64,000 nt of DNA from positions 1 through 64,000 of the forward strand of contig JBAZLD010000003.1 of NCBI GenBank assembly GCA_041650475.1, read 5' to 3'. Position numbers and translations under genes: made by a program. Shown here piece by piece: positions 43,136 to 52,164 of this stretch; the stretch's first letter is position 1, and each line of letters begins with the position of its first letter. The stretch is from JAIPGX01 sp041650475 (GTDB lineage: Bacteria > Babelota > Babeliae > Babelales > UASB340). The notes beneath the pieces are model-generated. The model searched no databases. It saw nothing but the letters and a program-made list of their open reading frames with translations, and had not been told where the DNA came from.

Positions 43136-45820
43136 AGGCCCTTTTTCTACAACAAAGTGATGCGGAAAATTATTTTTAAAATCAGTTAAATGCGAAACAA
43201 CGATAATTTTTGAAAAATCTTTTTTTATTGCATAAATTGCATCCATTAATCTGTTTAAACCTTCTTCGTCTTGTGATCCAAAACCTTCATCAATAATTAG
43301 TGTTTGTAATGCTGTACCTGCACGTCTTGCCAACAATTTTGAAATAGCAATTCGCAAAGCAAAATCAACTCTGAAAGCCTCTCCCCCAGAAAACATTTCA
43401 TAAGGCCTAATTCCTGCTAAATCTGAAATTTGAATATCCAAAGTTTCTTTTACTCCGCCATTTTTTAAATCACGCAACGACTCAATAAAAATTTGAGCTT
43501 GATTATCTGTTAATTTAGATAAAATATTATTTGCTTCTTCTTCAATTTGGGGGATAGCTTCTTCTATCAACAAAGCCTGAATCCCGTTCTTACCAAAAGC
43601 TTGGGCTAAAATTTGATAATCTTGTGATTCGACTTCTAACAACTCTATTTTTTTATCAAATTCTATATTTTCTTTTTTTAACTTTTCTAAACGTTTTAAT
43701 TCATTTTCTATATTGCCTAATTTTTGTAATATAACTTCTTTTTCTTTTGTTTTTAAATTGATATCAATTTTTATATTTTTAATTTCTTGTTCTATTTTTG
43801 TCTCTAAAGATAAATCAAATTTTAAATTTTTAATTTTATTAAAAAAATCTAAAAGTTCTTTTTTTAATTCTTTAAGTTCAATAATAAAATTTTTTATTTT
43901 TTCTTTTTTATCTTTTTGAGTTTCTAATTCTTTTTTTAAAAAATCTAAATCCTGAAGCTTTTTTTCTAATAAATTTAAATTTTCTTTCAACTTATTATGT
44001 GCATTTTTGTCATAATTTAAATTTTTTTGTTTTTGTTCTAACTCTTTTATGCATAAAGATAATTCTTGGATTTTTTTATCTTCTTGCAAAACAATATTAA
44101 GTTGTTTTTGTTGATTTTGCAGAACTTTATTTTCTAAAAGTAACGTTTTAGTTAAAGTTTCTTGTTGATTTTTTAAATCTTGAATAATTTTTATAATTTC
44201 ATGCAAATCTAATTCTAATATATTAATATTTTTTTCTAAATTATCTTTTTTTAAAATTAAATCTTTATAAAAATCACTTTTTTTAACAAAACTTTGATAC
44301 TCTTCATGACCAATTAACAAAATGTTTTTTAATTTTTCTATCAAAACTGTTATACGATTAATTCTGTGAGTTACAAACTGATAATCTTTACTAAATTTTA
44401 CAGCTAAAAATTGTTTTCTTTTTGCTGAAAGCATTTGTTCACAAAGAGGACATGACGGACTTGTTTGAGTACAAACAAAATCCTGTTTTTTTTCTAATTC
44501 CTTTAATTGAGATTTGAGCCAATTACCTTTTTGAATAAGAATAGAATAAAAGGCCCTCCTTTTTTCAAATCTCTTTTGAATAAAAGTAAATTCTTGCTCA
44601 AATTTTTTTTGCTCTTTTAAATTTTTATTTATGTCTTGTAATTCTTGATTAAATTGCAAATTTTTTTTTTCTAGCTGCGCTTTATTTTGTTCTTTTTCAC
44701 ACAATAAATTTAAAATTTGTTTAAACTCTAACTCTTTTTGCCTTACACCAAAATTAAATTCTTGTAATTTTTTTTCTAAATTTACTTTTAAATTATTAAA
44801 TTCTTTTTGATATAATTCTTTGTTATACAGAATATCTTCTTGTAAAGCTAAACTTTTTTGTTGTAATAACAAAAATTCTTTATCTTGATTCTGCAAAATA
44901 ATTTTCTCTTGTTCTAAATTTTCTATATTAGATAAATTTAAAGATTTATAATGCACATTTTTCCAAGAAATAATTAAATTACTTAAATTATTTAATTTAA
45001 TTTTATAATTTTTATCAAGAGTACTTATTTGTGTAAGTAAAGACGTATATTCATGTTTTTGTTTTAAAAAATTATTTTTGCTTAATTCTTTATTTTCTAG
45101 ATTTTGGATTAAGTTGAATACTTCTTCGTTTATCTTTGTTATAAGTAAATTTTCTGTTTCTTGATCTTTTTTTATAATATCTTCTTTTTGCAGTTCTAGA
45201 TCTGCTTGTTCTTTAATTTTTATTAAAATCTTTTTTTCATCTAATAACTTTTTTGCATTTTCAGATGCTTGTTGCTGCAAATTATCATAAAAAGAAAAAC
45301 CTAAAATATTTGATAATATTTGTTTTCTATCTTTAGGTGATTTTTGTGAAAATTCATTTGCTAAGCCTTGACGTAAAAATGCTGAATTTACAAAGGTATC
45401 AAAATCAAGTCCCAACAGCTTTTCAATTTTATCTTGCGTTGTTTTTATAGTTTTTTCTGATAAAGAAATAAATTTGTCTTTTTGCTGATCAAATACAGAT
45501 AAGTCCAACGCAACATATGGCTTTCCATAAGTTTTAGAAAATTCTCTACGCACTTTATAGACAGAATTATTAAATTCAAACTCAAAGCTAACAACCATTT
45601 GAGTTTGCCCTAATCTTAAAAGGCCTAAATCAGGCTTTACGGTCCCTGAAATCTTTCTTGCCTGTCCCCAAACAGCCCAAGTAATAGCGTCCAAAAGTGC
45701 AGATTTTCCATTTCCGTTTTTTCCAGAAAGACAAATCAAAGAGTATTCACTAAAATCAATTTCTTGACCCTGGTCTGGATAACTTAAAAAATTTCTTAAC
45801 TCTAATTTTCTTGGTATCAT
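43100..45820 (-). CDS. sbcC: SbcC-like DNA repair ATPase
   Basis: 906 residues of the SMC/Rad50 type. N-terminal Walker A SGKNGNGKS ends at residue 40. Long coiled-coil arms flank a zinc hook CPLC at 457-460. The C-terminal signature MFSGGEAFRVDFALRIA and Walker B LIIDEGFGS follow. With SbcD it processes hairpins and broken ends. The SbcD nuclease gene is not next to it. The coding strand is very A-rich in the coiled coil. Confidence 0.92.
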   Translation of the reverse strand: MIPRKLELRNFLSYPDQGQEIDFSEYSLICLSGKNGNGKSALLDAITWAVWGQARKISGTVKPDLGLLRLGQTQMVVSFEFEFNNSVYKVRREFSKTYGKPYVALDLSVFDQQKDKFISLSEKTIKTTQDKIEKLLGLDFDTFVNSAFLRQGLANEFSQKSPKDRKQILSNILGFSFYDNLQQQASENAKKLLDEKKILIKIKEQADLELQKEDIIKKDQETENLLITKINEEVFNLIQNLENKELSKNNFLKQKHEYTSLLTQISTLDKNYKIKLNNLSNLIISWKNVHYKSLNLSNIENLEQEKIILQNQDKEFLLLQQKSLALQEDILYNKELYQKEFNNLKVNLEKKLQEFNFGVRQKELEFKQILNLLCEKEQNKAQLEKKNLQFNQELQDINKNLKEQKKFEQEFTFIQKRFEKRRAFYSILIQKGNWLKSQLKELEKKQDFVCTQTSPSCPLCEQMLSAKRKQFLAVKFSKDYQFVTHRINRITVLIEKLKNILLIGHEEYQSFVKKSDFYKDLILKKDNLEKNINILELDLHEIIKIIQDLKNQQETLTKTLLLENKVLQNQQKQLNIVLQEDKKIQELSLCIKELEQKQKNLNYDKNAHNKLKENLNLLEKKLQDLDFLKKELETQKDKKEKIKNFIIELKELKKELLDFFNKIKNLKFDLSLETKIEQEIKNIKIDINLKTKEKEVILQKLGNIENELKRLEKLKKENIEFDKKIELLEVESQDYQILAQAFGKNGIQALLIEEAIPQIEEEANNILSKLTDNQAQIFIESLRDLKNGGVKETLDIQISDLAGIRPYEMFSGGEAFRVDFALRIAISKLLARRAGTALQTLIIDEGFGSQDEEGLNRLMDAIYAIKKDFSKIIVVSHLTDFKNNFPHHFVVEKGPSGSIVRVEHRG

Positions 45821-45913
45821 AATAAAATAAATTGTAAAATAAGTTTTTAAAAAAAATAATAAAATTACTAAGTTAATAAAAAATACTAAAAAACCTTAAA
45901 AAAACCAATATAT

Positions 45914-47041
45914 ATGATAGATAGAAGATATTTTAGATATTTTGATTGGATAAATTTCATTTTAACCTTAACACTCTTAGCCATAGGTCTTTTATTCGTT
46001 TTTAGCTCTACATATAGCCCACAAATGCCATTTTCTAAATATTTTAGCAAACAATTATTTGGTGCAATTTCAGGCATTTTTATATATTTTTTATTTTGTC
46101 TTATGGATTTACGCAAAGTTGACCGTCAAGGGTATCTTGCATATTTTTTTACACTTATATTACTAGTTTACACTTTTTTAAATGGGTTTATAGGTATGGG
46201 AGCTAAACGTTGGATGTCTTTGTATTTTTTTAGTTTTCAACCTTCAGAATTAACAAAACTTTTTTTGCCAATTTTTTTGGCATATTATTTTAATGAACAA
46301 TATTTGCCCAATTCTGGAATAAATAATTTTTCTAGAAATAGTTTTAAATCAAAATTTAAAGAATATATTTTTCCATTAATTATAATATTAATAAGTTTTT
46401 TTCTTGTACTAAAACAGCCTGATTTAGGCACTGCCATAATCATTTTAATATCTGGACTTACAACTCTTTGGATAATTGGACTTGAAAAAAAATTTTTTAT
46501 ATTTTTAGGTTTATCTATTTTAATATGTGCACCATTTTTATGGCAACATTTAAAAACTTATCAAAAACAACGTATTCTCGTTTTGTTAGGTGAGGGAGAT
46601 ACCAGAAAAGAGCGTTATCAATTAGAACAATCTAAAATAGCAGTAGGTTCTGGAGGTTTATCCGGAAAAGGTTTTTTAAAAGGAACGCAAAACAAATTTG
46701 CATTTTTGCCTGAAGATCATACAGATTTTATATTTTCTGTAATTTGTGAAGAATGGGGTTTTTTAGGAAGTCTATTAATAATTACACTTTTTTCTCTTTT
46801 ATTTATAAGATTTTTTTACATAGCAGTAAATTTGCCCACTTTATTTGAACAAATAATTGCTACAGGTTTAATATGCCATTTGATTCCATCTGTATGCATA
46901 AACATTGGTATGGTCATAGGAATTTTACCTATTGTTGGCATACCATTACCATTAATCAGTTATGGTAACACTAATTTATGGGTCACAATGGCAAGTCTTG
47001 GCTGCCTTAACAATTTATCAATTAGAAGATTTTATTATTAA
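45914..47041 (+). CDS. rodA: Rod-shape SEDS glycosyltransferase
   Basis: 375 residues, about ten membrane helices. It polymerises lipid II with a class-B PBP. SEDS motifs: VFSSTYS near the start, GMGAKRWMSL, KQPDLGTAIII, LPEDHTDFIFSVICEEWGFLG and IPLPLISYGNTNLWVTM. The last motif is usually YGGSSLL, so the end of the channel-lining helix is divergent. RodA is favoured over FtsW by the overall pattern and absence of division-cluster neighbours. Confidence 0.88.
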   Translation: MIDRRYFRYFDWINFILTLTLLAIGLLFVFSSTYSPQMPFSKYFSKQLFGAISGIFIYFLFCLMDLRKVDRQGYLAYFFTLILLVYTFLNGFIGMGAKRWMSLYFFSFQPSELTKLFLPIFLAYYFNEQYLPNSGINNFSRNSFKSKFKEYIFPLIIILISFFLVLKQPDLGTAIIILISGLTTLWIIGLEKKFFIFLGLSILICAPFLWQHLKTYQKQRILVLLGEGDTRKERYQLEQSKIAVGSGGLSGKGFLKGTQNKFAFLPEDHTDFIFSVICEEWGFLGSLLIITLFSLLFIRFFYIAVNLPTLFEQIIATGLICHLIPSVCINIGMVIGILPIVGIPLPLISYGNTNLWVTMASLGCLNNLSIRRFYY

Positions 47042-47064
47042 GATTTAACATTTGTTATCTAAAC

Positions 47065-47094
47065 TTGACTTATAAACATAAACATAGATATGTT
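47065..47094 (+). promoter_or_regulatory. Possible promoter of the channel-like gene
   Basis: TTGACT (47065-47070), 18-bp spacer, TATGTT (47089-47094). It is 39 bases before the ATG. Confidence 0.4.
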
Positions 47095-47133
47095 GTTTTA
47101 AATTAATTTTTTAAATAAAAAAGGGGAAAAATC

Positions 47134-48210
47134 ATGCTAAGCAAATATTTTAACCTACTAAAAAATATAAAAATAAAATTTTTATTTATTTTTTTAACAT
47201 TATTGTACATTTCACTAATATTTTTATGGAACCATCAAAGAAATATATATCCAGAAAAAATTTTACAACTAAAACAAATAACAGACAGCATCAAAAAGAA
47301 TTCTACAAAAGTTTCTACAGGACTATCTATAATCAATTTTCCTGTCTTCTCTTTTACACAAAATAATTTTTTAATAAACGCTTATGTCTGGTTCAAATAC
47401 CCATCAGGTAAAAATTTAATAAATATGATAGAAAAATTCGATTTTAAAGAAAGCGAAATAATTTACAAATCCTCTCCTTCGATAGAAAAATTAAACGATA
47501 AAGAAGATTTAGCAGTTTTTCAAGTAAAAGTATCACTTAAATTTCCAGACTTAAATCATAAAAATTATCCAATTGGGGATCATAGACTAAACATAATTTT
47601 AGAAAACACTTCTGTAATGTACGATAAATTTTATTTCACTACAATAGATAGTAACTTTGAGCTATCTGAAAATATTTCGATTTCAAACTGGCGCCCAGAA
47701 AAAACAACTGTACAAGCTGGATATCTTGAAACCGAAATAAAATTTGATAATGAATCATCAAAAATAAATTATCCGTGTGCTCTTTTCAGTATCGATCTTA
47801 AAAATATAAATCTAAGAGAAACCATAACTTTATACTTAGCAATGTTTGGAATTTTTTTAATTAGTTTATTATCTTTATTAATGCCATTAAGCCCATATAT
47901 CATGAGAATGTCAGCAGCAACTGCGTCAGTGCCTATTTTAATTTTATTTAGGACAGTTATTTTACAACTTTCTCCTCCATCAGGTACTTTCAATAAAGCA
48001 GATTTTTTATATTTTTTGTTAGTATTTTGTGCCGTAATTATACTATTTTTTCATACTTATTTCTGTAATATAGCTTATAAACTTGAAAATCTTGAAAATG
48101 ATCACAGAATTAAACAAATTAATTCTTTCGAAAAATTTAATGCTCTAGTATTATATTTAATATTAATTTTATTAATGTCTGCAATAACTTATAATGCAAT
48201 TAGCATATGA
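47134..48210 (+). CDS. Putative pentameric ligand-gated ion channel-like protein
   Basis: 358 residues. There is an N-terminal anchor helix (15-32), then a beta-rich domain (about 55-227) and four membrane helices (about 229-252, 255-278, 289-312, 334-355). Features matching prokaryotic pLGICs such as GLIC: an early strand pair VSTGLSIINF / FLINAYVWFKY (60-88), NYPIGDHRLNIIL at 144-156 where GLIC has RYPFDSQTLHI, SNWRP (184-188), an Arg (228) just before helix 1, and SPPSGTFNKADF between helices 2 and 3 where pLGICs have LP...T. No Cys loop, as in bacterial members. Fold call is by eye. AAGGGG precedes the ATG; overlaps waaA by 4 bases. Confidence 0.55.
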   Translation: MLSKYFNLLKNIKIKFLFIFLTLLYISLIFLWNHQRNIYPEKILQLKQITDSIKKNSTKVSTGLSIINFPVFSFTQNNFLINAYVWFKYPSGKNLINMIEKFDFKESEIIYKSSPSIEKLNDKEDLAVFQVKVSLKFPDLNHKNYPIGDHRLNIILENTSVMYDKFYFTTIDSNFELSENISISNWRPEKTTVQAGYLETEIKFDNESSKINYPCALFSIDLKNINLRETITLYLAMFGIFLISLLSLLMPLSPYIMRMSAATASVPILILFRTVILQLSPPSGTFNKADFLYFLLVFCAVIILFFHTYFCNIAYKLENLENDHRIKQINSFEKFNALVLYLILILLMSAITYNAISI

Positions 48211-49553
48211 AATATTTATTAAAATTTCTTAAGAACTTACAAATCATTTTAATTTTTTTATTTTATCAAATAATACAAGTAATAATATTGCCTATAATAA
48301 TAATTTATTTATTTGTTCGTTGGATCAAAAAAAAATCTATATTTGGATCTTTTAAAGAACGAATAGGCATTGTACCTAAAACACCTAAAAGTAAGAAAAT
48401 CATTTGGCTTCATGCCGTTTCTGTTGGCGAAGTGCTATCAATTCAAAATCTTATAAAACAAATAAAAACAGAAATTCCAAATAGTTTTTGTTATATAACA
48501 ACAGGAACTATTACGGGCAAAAATATGGCCCAAAAAAATTTGCAATTCGCAGACAAGATAAGTTTTATGCCTTTTGATTTTTTATTTCCTATGCTTTTTG
48601 CTTACAAAAGAATAAAACCTAACGCTATAATAATAATTGAAGCTGAGATTTGGCCTAATTTTATTATTTTATCTAATTTTTTTAAAACACCAATTTATCT
48701 TTTAAATGCAAGAATAAGTCAAAGATCTAAGAAAAAATATTTTTTCTTAAAATTTTTATTCAAACCCCTTTTTAATATTTTTGAAACAATTTTTGCACAA
48801 AGCATACAAGATCAAAAAATTTTTATTAAATTAGGTGTCGAAAAAAATAAAATAAATATATTAGGAAACATAAAAGCTCTAAATGTTTTAGAAAAGAAAA
48901 ACTTTTTACAAAATAATTTAAAAAACAATCAAAATTTTTCAAAATTTAATATTTTACTTGCTGGATCAATTCATGAGTGGGAATTAGATGTTTATTTAGA
49001 TTTGTTCAAAAATTTAAATAAATATTTTGAAAATCTTAAGCTTATACTGGCACCCAGACACTTTGATTGGCAAAATAATTTAGAAAAAAAGGTAAAAAAC
49101 TTTGGTTTTAAATATTTTTTATGGGACAATAAAACACAAATAAATTCACAAAATTACTATCAAGAAATAAAAAATATATTATTAAATCATGATATTTTAT
49201 TAGTCTGCAAATTTGGCGAACTTTTTAACTTATATCAAATTTGCACAATTTTTTTTTTAGGCGGTACATTTGTTTCAGTCGGTGGTCATAATTTATTAGA
49301 ACCTGCTGCTTGGGGCAAAATTTCTATAATTGGACCTTATTATCAAAATTGTAAAGATAATGCTGATAATTTAGAGCTTGCAAATGCTCTTATTAAAGTA
49401 AAAAACTCACAAAAACTTTTGTCTAACACACAAAATTTATTAGAAAATAAAGAAAAAATAAATCTTATGGAACAGAATGCGCAAAATTGGTTAATGAAAG
49501 AAGCGAATTTTGTGCGTAAAAATCTAGAATTTTTAATAAAGCAAATCTATTGA
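48207..49553 (+). CDS. waaA: Kdo transferase (3-deoxy-D-manno-octulosonate transferase)
   Basis: It adds Kdo to lipid A precursor at the inner membrane. 448 residues. An N-terminal membrane helix (about 12-35) is followed by the GT30 domains: IIWLHAVSVGEVLS, YITTGTITGKNMA, EAEIWPNFI, LNARIS, and the CMP-Kdo-binding FLGGTFVSVGGHNLLEPAAWGK. The start overlaps the channel-like gene in an ATGA junction, so the two are cotranslated. It shows that the organism makes at least a Kdo-type lipopolysaccharide. Confidence 0.95.
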   Translation: MKYLLKFLKNLQIILIFLFYQIIQVIILPIIIIYLFVRWIKKKSIFGSFKERIGIVPKTPKSKKIIWLHAVSVGEVLSIQNLIKQIKTEIPNSFCYITTGTITGKNMAQKNLQFADKISFMPFDFLFPMLFAYKRIKPNAIIIIEAEIWPNFIILSNFFKTPIYLLNARISQRSKKKYFFLKFLFKPLFNIFETIFAQSIQDQKIFIKLGVEKNKINILGNIKALNVLEKKNFLQNNLKNNQNFSKFNILLAGSIHEWELDVYLDLFKNLNKYFENLKLILAPRHFDWQNNLEKKVKNFGFKYFLWDNKTQINSQNYYQEIKNILLNHDILLVCKFGELFNLYQICTIFFLGGTFVSVGGHNLLEPAAWGKISIIGPYYQNCKDNADNLELANALIKVKNSQKLLSNTQNLLENKEKINLMEQNAQNWLMKEANFVRKNLEFLIKQIY

Positions 49554-49579
49554 CTTCAATAATTCAAAAAACTTAGACT
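49550..49579 (+). promoter_or_regulatory. Possible promoter of the tandem exported Lys-rich genes
   Basis: TTGACT (49550-49555, overlapping the waaA stop), 18-bp spacer, TAGACT (49574-49579). Confidence 0.35.
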
Positions 49580-49632
49580 TAAATTACAAGAGTTTAGGTA
49601 TTTTATTTAATTTTTTAATAGGAAGGGAAAAA

Positions 49633-50700
49633 ATGGGGATAAAAAAAATTTTATTATTTTTTTCAATCTTTACACTTTTTGCAAATAACATAACAGTAGT
49701 TCACGCTGGACCAATTTCATTTATTAAAAAAAAATTAGGACTTGGACCTAAATTAACTTCAGAACAACTAAAAACAAAACAAGAAAAGAAAGAAGCTAGA
49801 GGTAAACTTAAACAAGATATTAAAGCAGAAGTTGCAACACAAAGAGAAGCTGAAAATAAAGAAAGAGCCCAAAAATATGAAAAAATGGGCAAAGCACAAA
49901 AATTTATGACAAAATTAACTAGTCCATTAGCTGCTATCGGTAGAAAAATTACAGATTGGTGGCGTGTCAGAAAAACATATAACAAATATAAAACTGAAGA
50001 AAAAATAAAAATAGAACCAAAAGAATTTGAACTGAAAGAGCTTCCAAAACACAAGCCAGAAACTCTTAAAGAAATTTTAGAAACAAGAGCACAACGAACA
50101 TTAGAAGAACAAAAGGCTGCGGCTGCTAAAATTGAGCAAAGCGTAACAGAACGCCGCAAGAGTTTGCCTGCAAAAATAAGTCCTATTCAAGCTGAACAAC
50201 AACGTCGTTTTTCTTTGCCTGCAAAATCACGTGGGGAAATTAGTCCGGAACTTAAGGCAGAGATTGAAAAAGCAAAACAGAAAAAAATAGCTGCTGGGAT
50301 AGCAGAAGCAAAAGAGCAATCTATATTACCAAAAGAACCTTTTGTTAAAGTCGAAAAACCTACTACTAGTGAAGAAATTATGGCTGAACGTGAAGCTACT
50401 CAAGCAAAAATAAAGGCTGATTTAGAAAAAGCAGGGGAAAAGTTTACAAAACCTACACTCTGGGAAAGATTTAAAAAAACTACTAAATCTGGATTTCAAG
50501 CAATAAAAAATCGTTTTGGCAAAAAACCTAAAGAAAAAATTGGAGAAGGTTGGCAAGAAGTTGAAGTTCCTGAATCTTTACCTCCTAAAAAACCTCTTCC
50601 TCTAACACCTCCTGAATTACAAAGACAACAGGAGTTAGAAAAAATGGCACGCGAAATCGAAGAACGCGGTGGGCAGGAAGAAATGGCGCCAGCCGCATAA
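49633..50700 (+). CDS. Exported Lys/Glu-rich protein with RRxSLPAK repeats
   Basis: 355 residues. The signal peptide (ILLFFSIFTLFANNITVVHA) is followed by highly charged helices and low-complexity sequence. Two near-identical motifs, RRKSLPAK (174-181) and RRFSLPAK (191-198), look like eukaryotic basophilic-kinase and 14-3-3 sites. A GEGWQEVEVPE segment and Pro-rich PPKKPLPLTPPE near the end recall the next gene's product, so the two may be diverged tandem copies. GGAAGGG precedes ATG. Function unknown; exported host-interaction protein is the working guess. Confidence 0.6.
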   Translation: MGIKKILLFFSIFTLFANNITVVHAGPISFIKKKLGLGPKLTSEQLKTKQEKKEARGKLKQDIKAEVATQREAENKERAQKYEKMGKAQKFMTKLTSPLAAIGRKITDWWRVRKTYNKYKTEEKIKIEPKEFELKELPKHKPETLKEILETRAQRTLEEQKAAAAKIEQSVTERRKSLPAKISPIQAEQQRRFSLPAKSRGEISPELKAEIEKAKQKKIAAGIAEAKEQSILPKEPFVKVEKPTTSEEIMAEREATQAKIKADLEKAGEKFTKPTLWERFKKTTKSGFQAIKNRFGKKPKEKIGEGWQEVEVPESLPPKKPLPLTPPELQRQQELEKMAREIEERGGQEEMAPAA

Positions 50701-50748
50701 AATTTAGTAAAACTAAAATAAATTTTAATAAAAAGAAAGGAGATTTTT

Positions 50749-52065
50749 ATGAGAAAAAGAACAAAAATTATTTTGCTCTTCGGCTTAATTTTTGGGCTTT
50801 TGAACACACAAACTCAAGTTCAGGCAGCAGCGCAACCACCTAAAAGAATACAGATCGCGAAGGGACGCTTTGCATTTTTTAAAAACATTTTTGGGGCTAG
50901 AAAAATACAAAAACGAGTAAATGATCCAAATTTGCGCAAAAATGCTGAAGCCAGAGTTCTTGCTGACCCAAAAAATCAAGAAACGCTTAAAAAATCAAAT
51001 TTTATTTCCAGATTTTTCAAAAAAAGATCACTTGTAGATAAAGAAGTTATACGAACAGCTATTCCAACAGGGGCTGCTGAACGTGGAAGTATGAGAATAG
51101 AAGGCGCACCCGGTACACCACAAATTCCTACAGCTCTAAAAGGTCTTACTTTTCAAAAAAAACCAGCACCACCTCTCCCTCCCTCTAAGCGTAAAATAAC
51201 CGATATCTCTGAAGATAAAAAAGCTGAACAACCTGCAGCTAAACGTCAAAAAACCGATATTTCCAAAGGTTGGGAAAAAATTGAAAAAATAACGATTCCT
51301 ACACCTCCTCCATCTAGAGAAGAAAAGTTAGCACCTACTCCACCTCCATCTAGATTTGAAGAAATACCACCAAAAATTATTAAAAAAGGTCCACCACCTA
51401 TGCCACCAGCAAAAAAAGTACAAAAACCTGCTGCACCAGTAATATCTGAGACTCCTGTTGTTCTGCCAACACCGCCAGTTACTCCAGCTAAAAAAGTTAT
51501 TAGGATTCCAATAACACGAAAAACACTTCCTTCAATAAGACCAAGCGGCGTAATTCCTCAAGCTCCGCCACTGCCAACTACTCCAGAAACTCCAAAAGCT
51601 GGATTAATACCAGTAGCACCTCCATTGCCAACGCCAGAAGAAATGGCAAAAATCCAAGGACAACAAAAAAAGGCTGCAAAAATGGCTGGAGAATGGGCAG
51701 CAGAGCAAGTAGCAAAAGGAAAAGATATTAAAATTGAATCACCAGCTCAAAAGGCATCATTTTTAAAGGATATTGAAAGCGGTGCTTTTAAATTGAAAAA
51801 AACATCAATACCTGAAAAAAAACAAGCCACACCTATTATTCAAAGGCCAACTACGCCTATTGAAGAAATCAAGACTGGTGGCTTTAAATTAAGGCGTGTT
51901 TCACCGGAGGAACAACGTATCACAGACATGACACCAGGCGCAGCTACAAAATCTAAACAACCAGAAGCAATAAAACCAGGAGCTCCTAAAACAGCCGCTC
52001 AAGAATTAGCAGAAAGACTCAAAAAAATACGTACAGCTACCCAAGGAGAAGAAGAAGAATACTAA
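50749..52065 (+). CDS. Exported Pro/Lys-rich protein with Myc-like NLS motif
   Basis: 438 residues. The signal peptide (IILLFGLIFGLLNTQTQVQA) is followed by a basic N-terminal part. Two related basic motifs lie at 147-154 (KRKITDIS) and 162-172 (PAAKRQKTDIS); the second resembles the c-Myc nuclear localisation signal PAAKRVKLD. Residues about 135-300 are strongly proline-rich with PPPSR, PPPMPPAKK and PPLP runs, like SH3/profilin ligands. A KGWEKIE segment parallels GEGWQEVE of the previous gene. AAAGGAGA precedes the ATG. It is not a recognised family. Confidence 0.6.
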   Translation: MRKRTKIILLFGLIFGLLNTQTQVQAAAQPPKRIQIAKGRFAFFKNIFGARKIQKRVNDPNLRKNAEARVLADPKNQETLKKSNFISRFFKKRSLVDKEVIRTAIPTGAAERGSMRIEGAPGTPQIPTALKGLTFQKKPAPPLPPSKRKITDISEDKKAEQPAAKRQKTDISKGWEKIEKITIPTPPPSREEKLAPTPPPSRFEEIPPKIIKKGPPPMPPAKKVQKPAAPVISETPVVLPTPPVTPAKKVIRIPITRKTLPSIRPSGVIPQAPPLPTTPETPKAGLIPVAPPLPTPEEMAKIQGQQKKAAKMAGEWAAEQVAKGKDIKIESPAQKASFLKDIESGAFKLKKTSIPEKKQATPIIQRPTTPIEEIKTGGFKLRRVSPEEQRITDMTPGAATKSKQPEAIKPGAPKTAAQELAERLKKIRTATQGEEEEY

Positions 52066-52093
52066 AATAAATTTCGATTAAATTTAAATTAAA

Positions 52094-52129
52094 TAGAAAA
52101 AGCGTTGCAAATTTGCAACGCTTTTTCTA
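52094..52129. terminator. Bidirectional terminator between exported gene and lon
   Basis: A perfect 18-bp palindrome centred on TTGCAAATTTGCAA, flanked by A5/T5. It serves the convergent genes ending at 52065 and 52165. Confidence 0.93.
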
Positions 52130-52164
52130 TTTAATAAATTATTTATTTCTAAGTTAGTTAAAAA

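Noticed and set aside
49701..50159. Minus-strand 152-codon frame inside the exported Lys-rich gene
   Set aside because: It is antisense of a Lys/Glu-rich coding region, which gives Phe/Leu/Ser-rich open frames by composition. No ribosome site.
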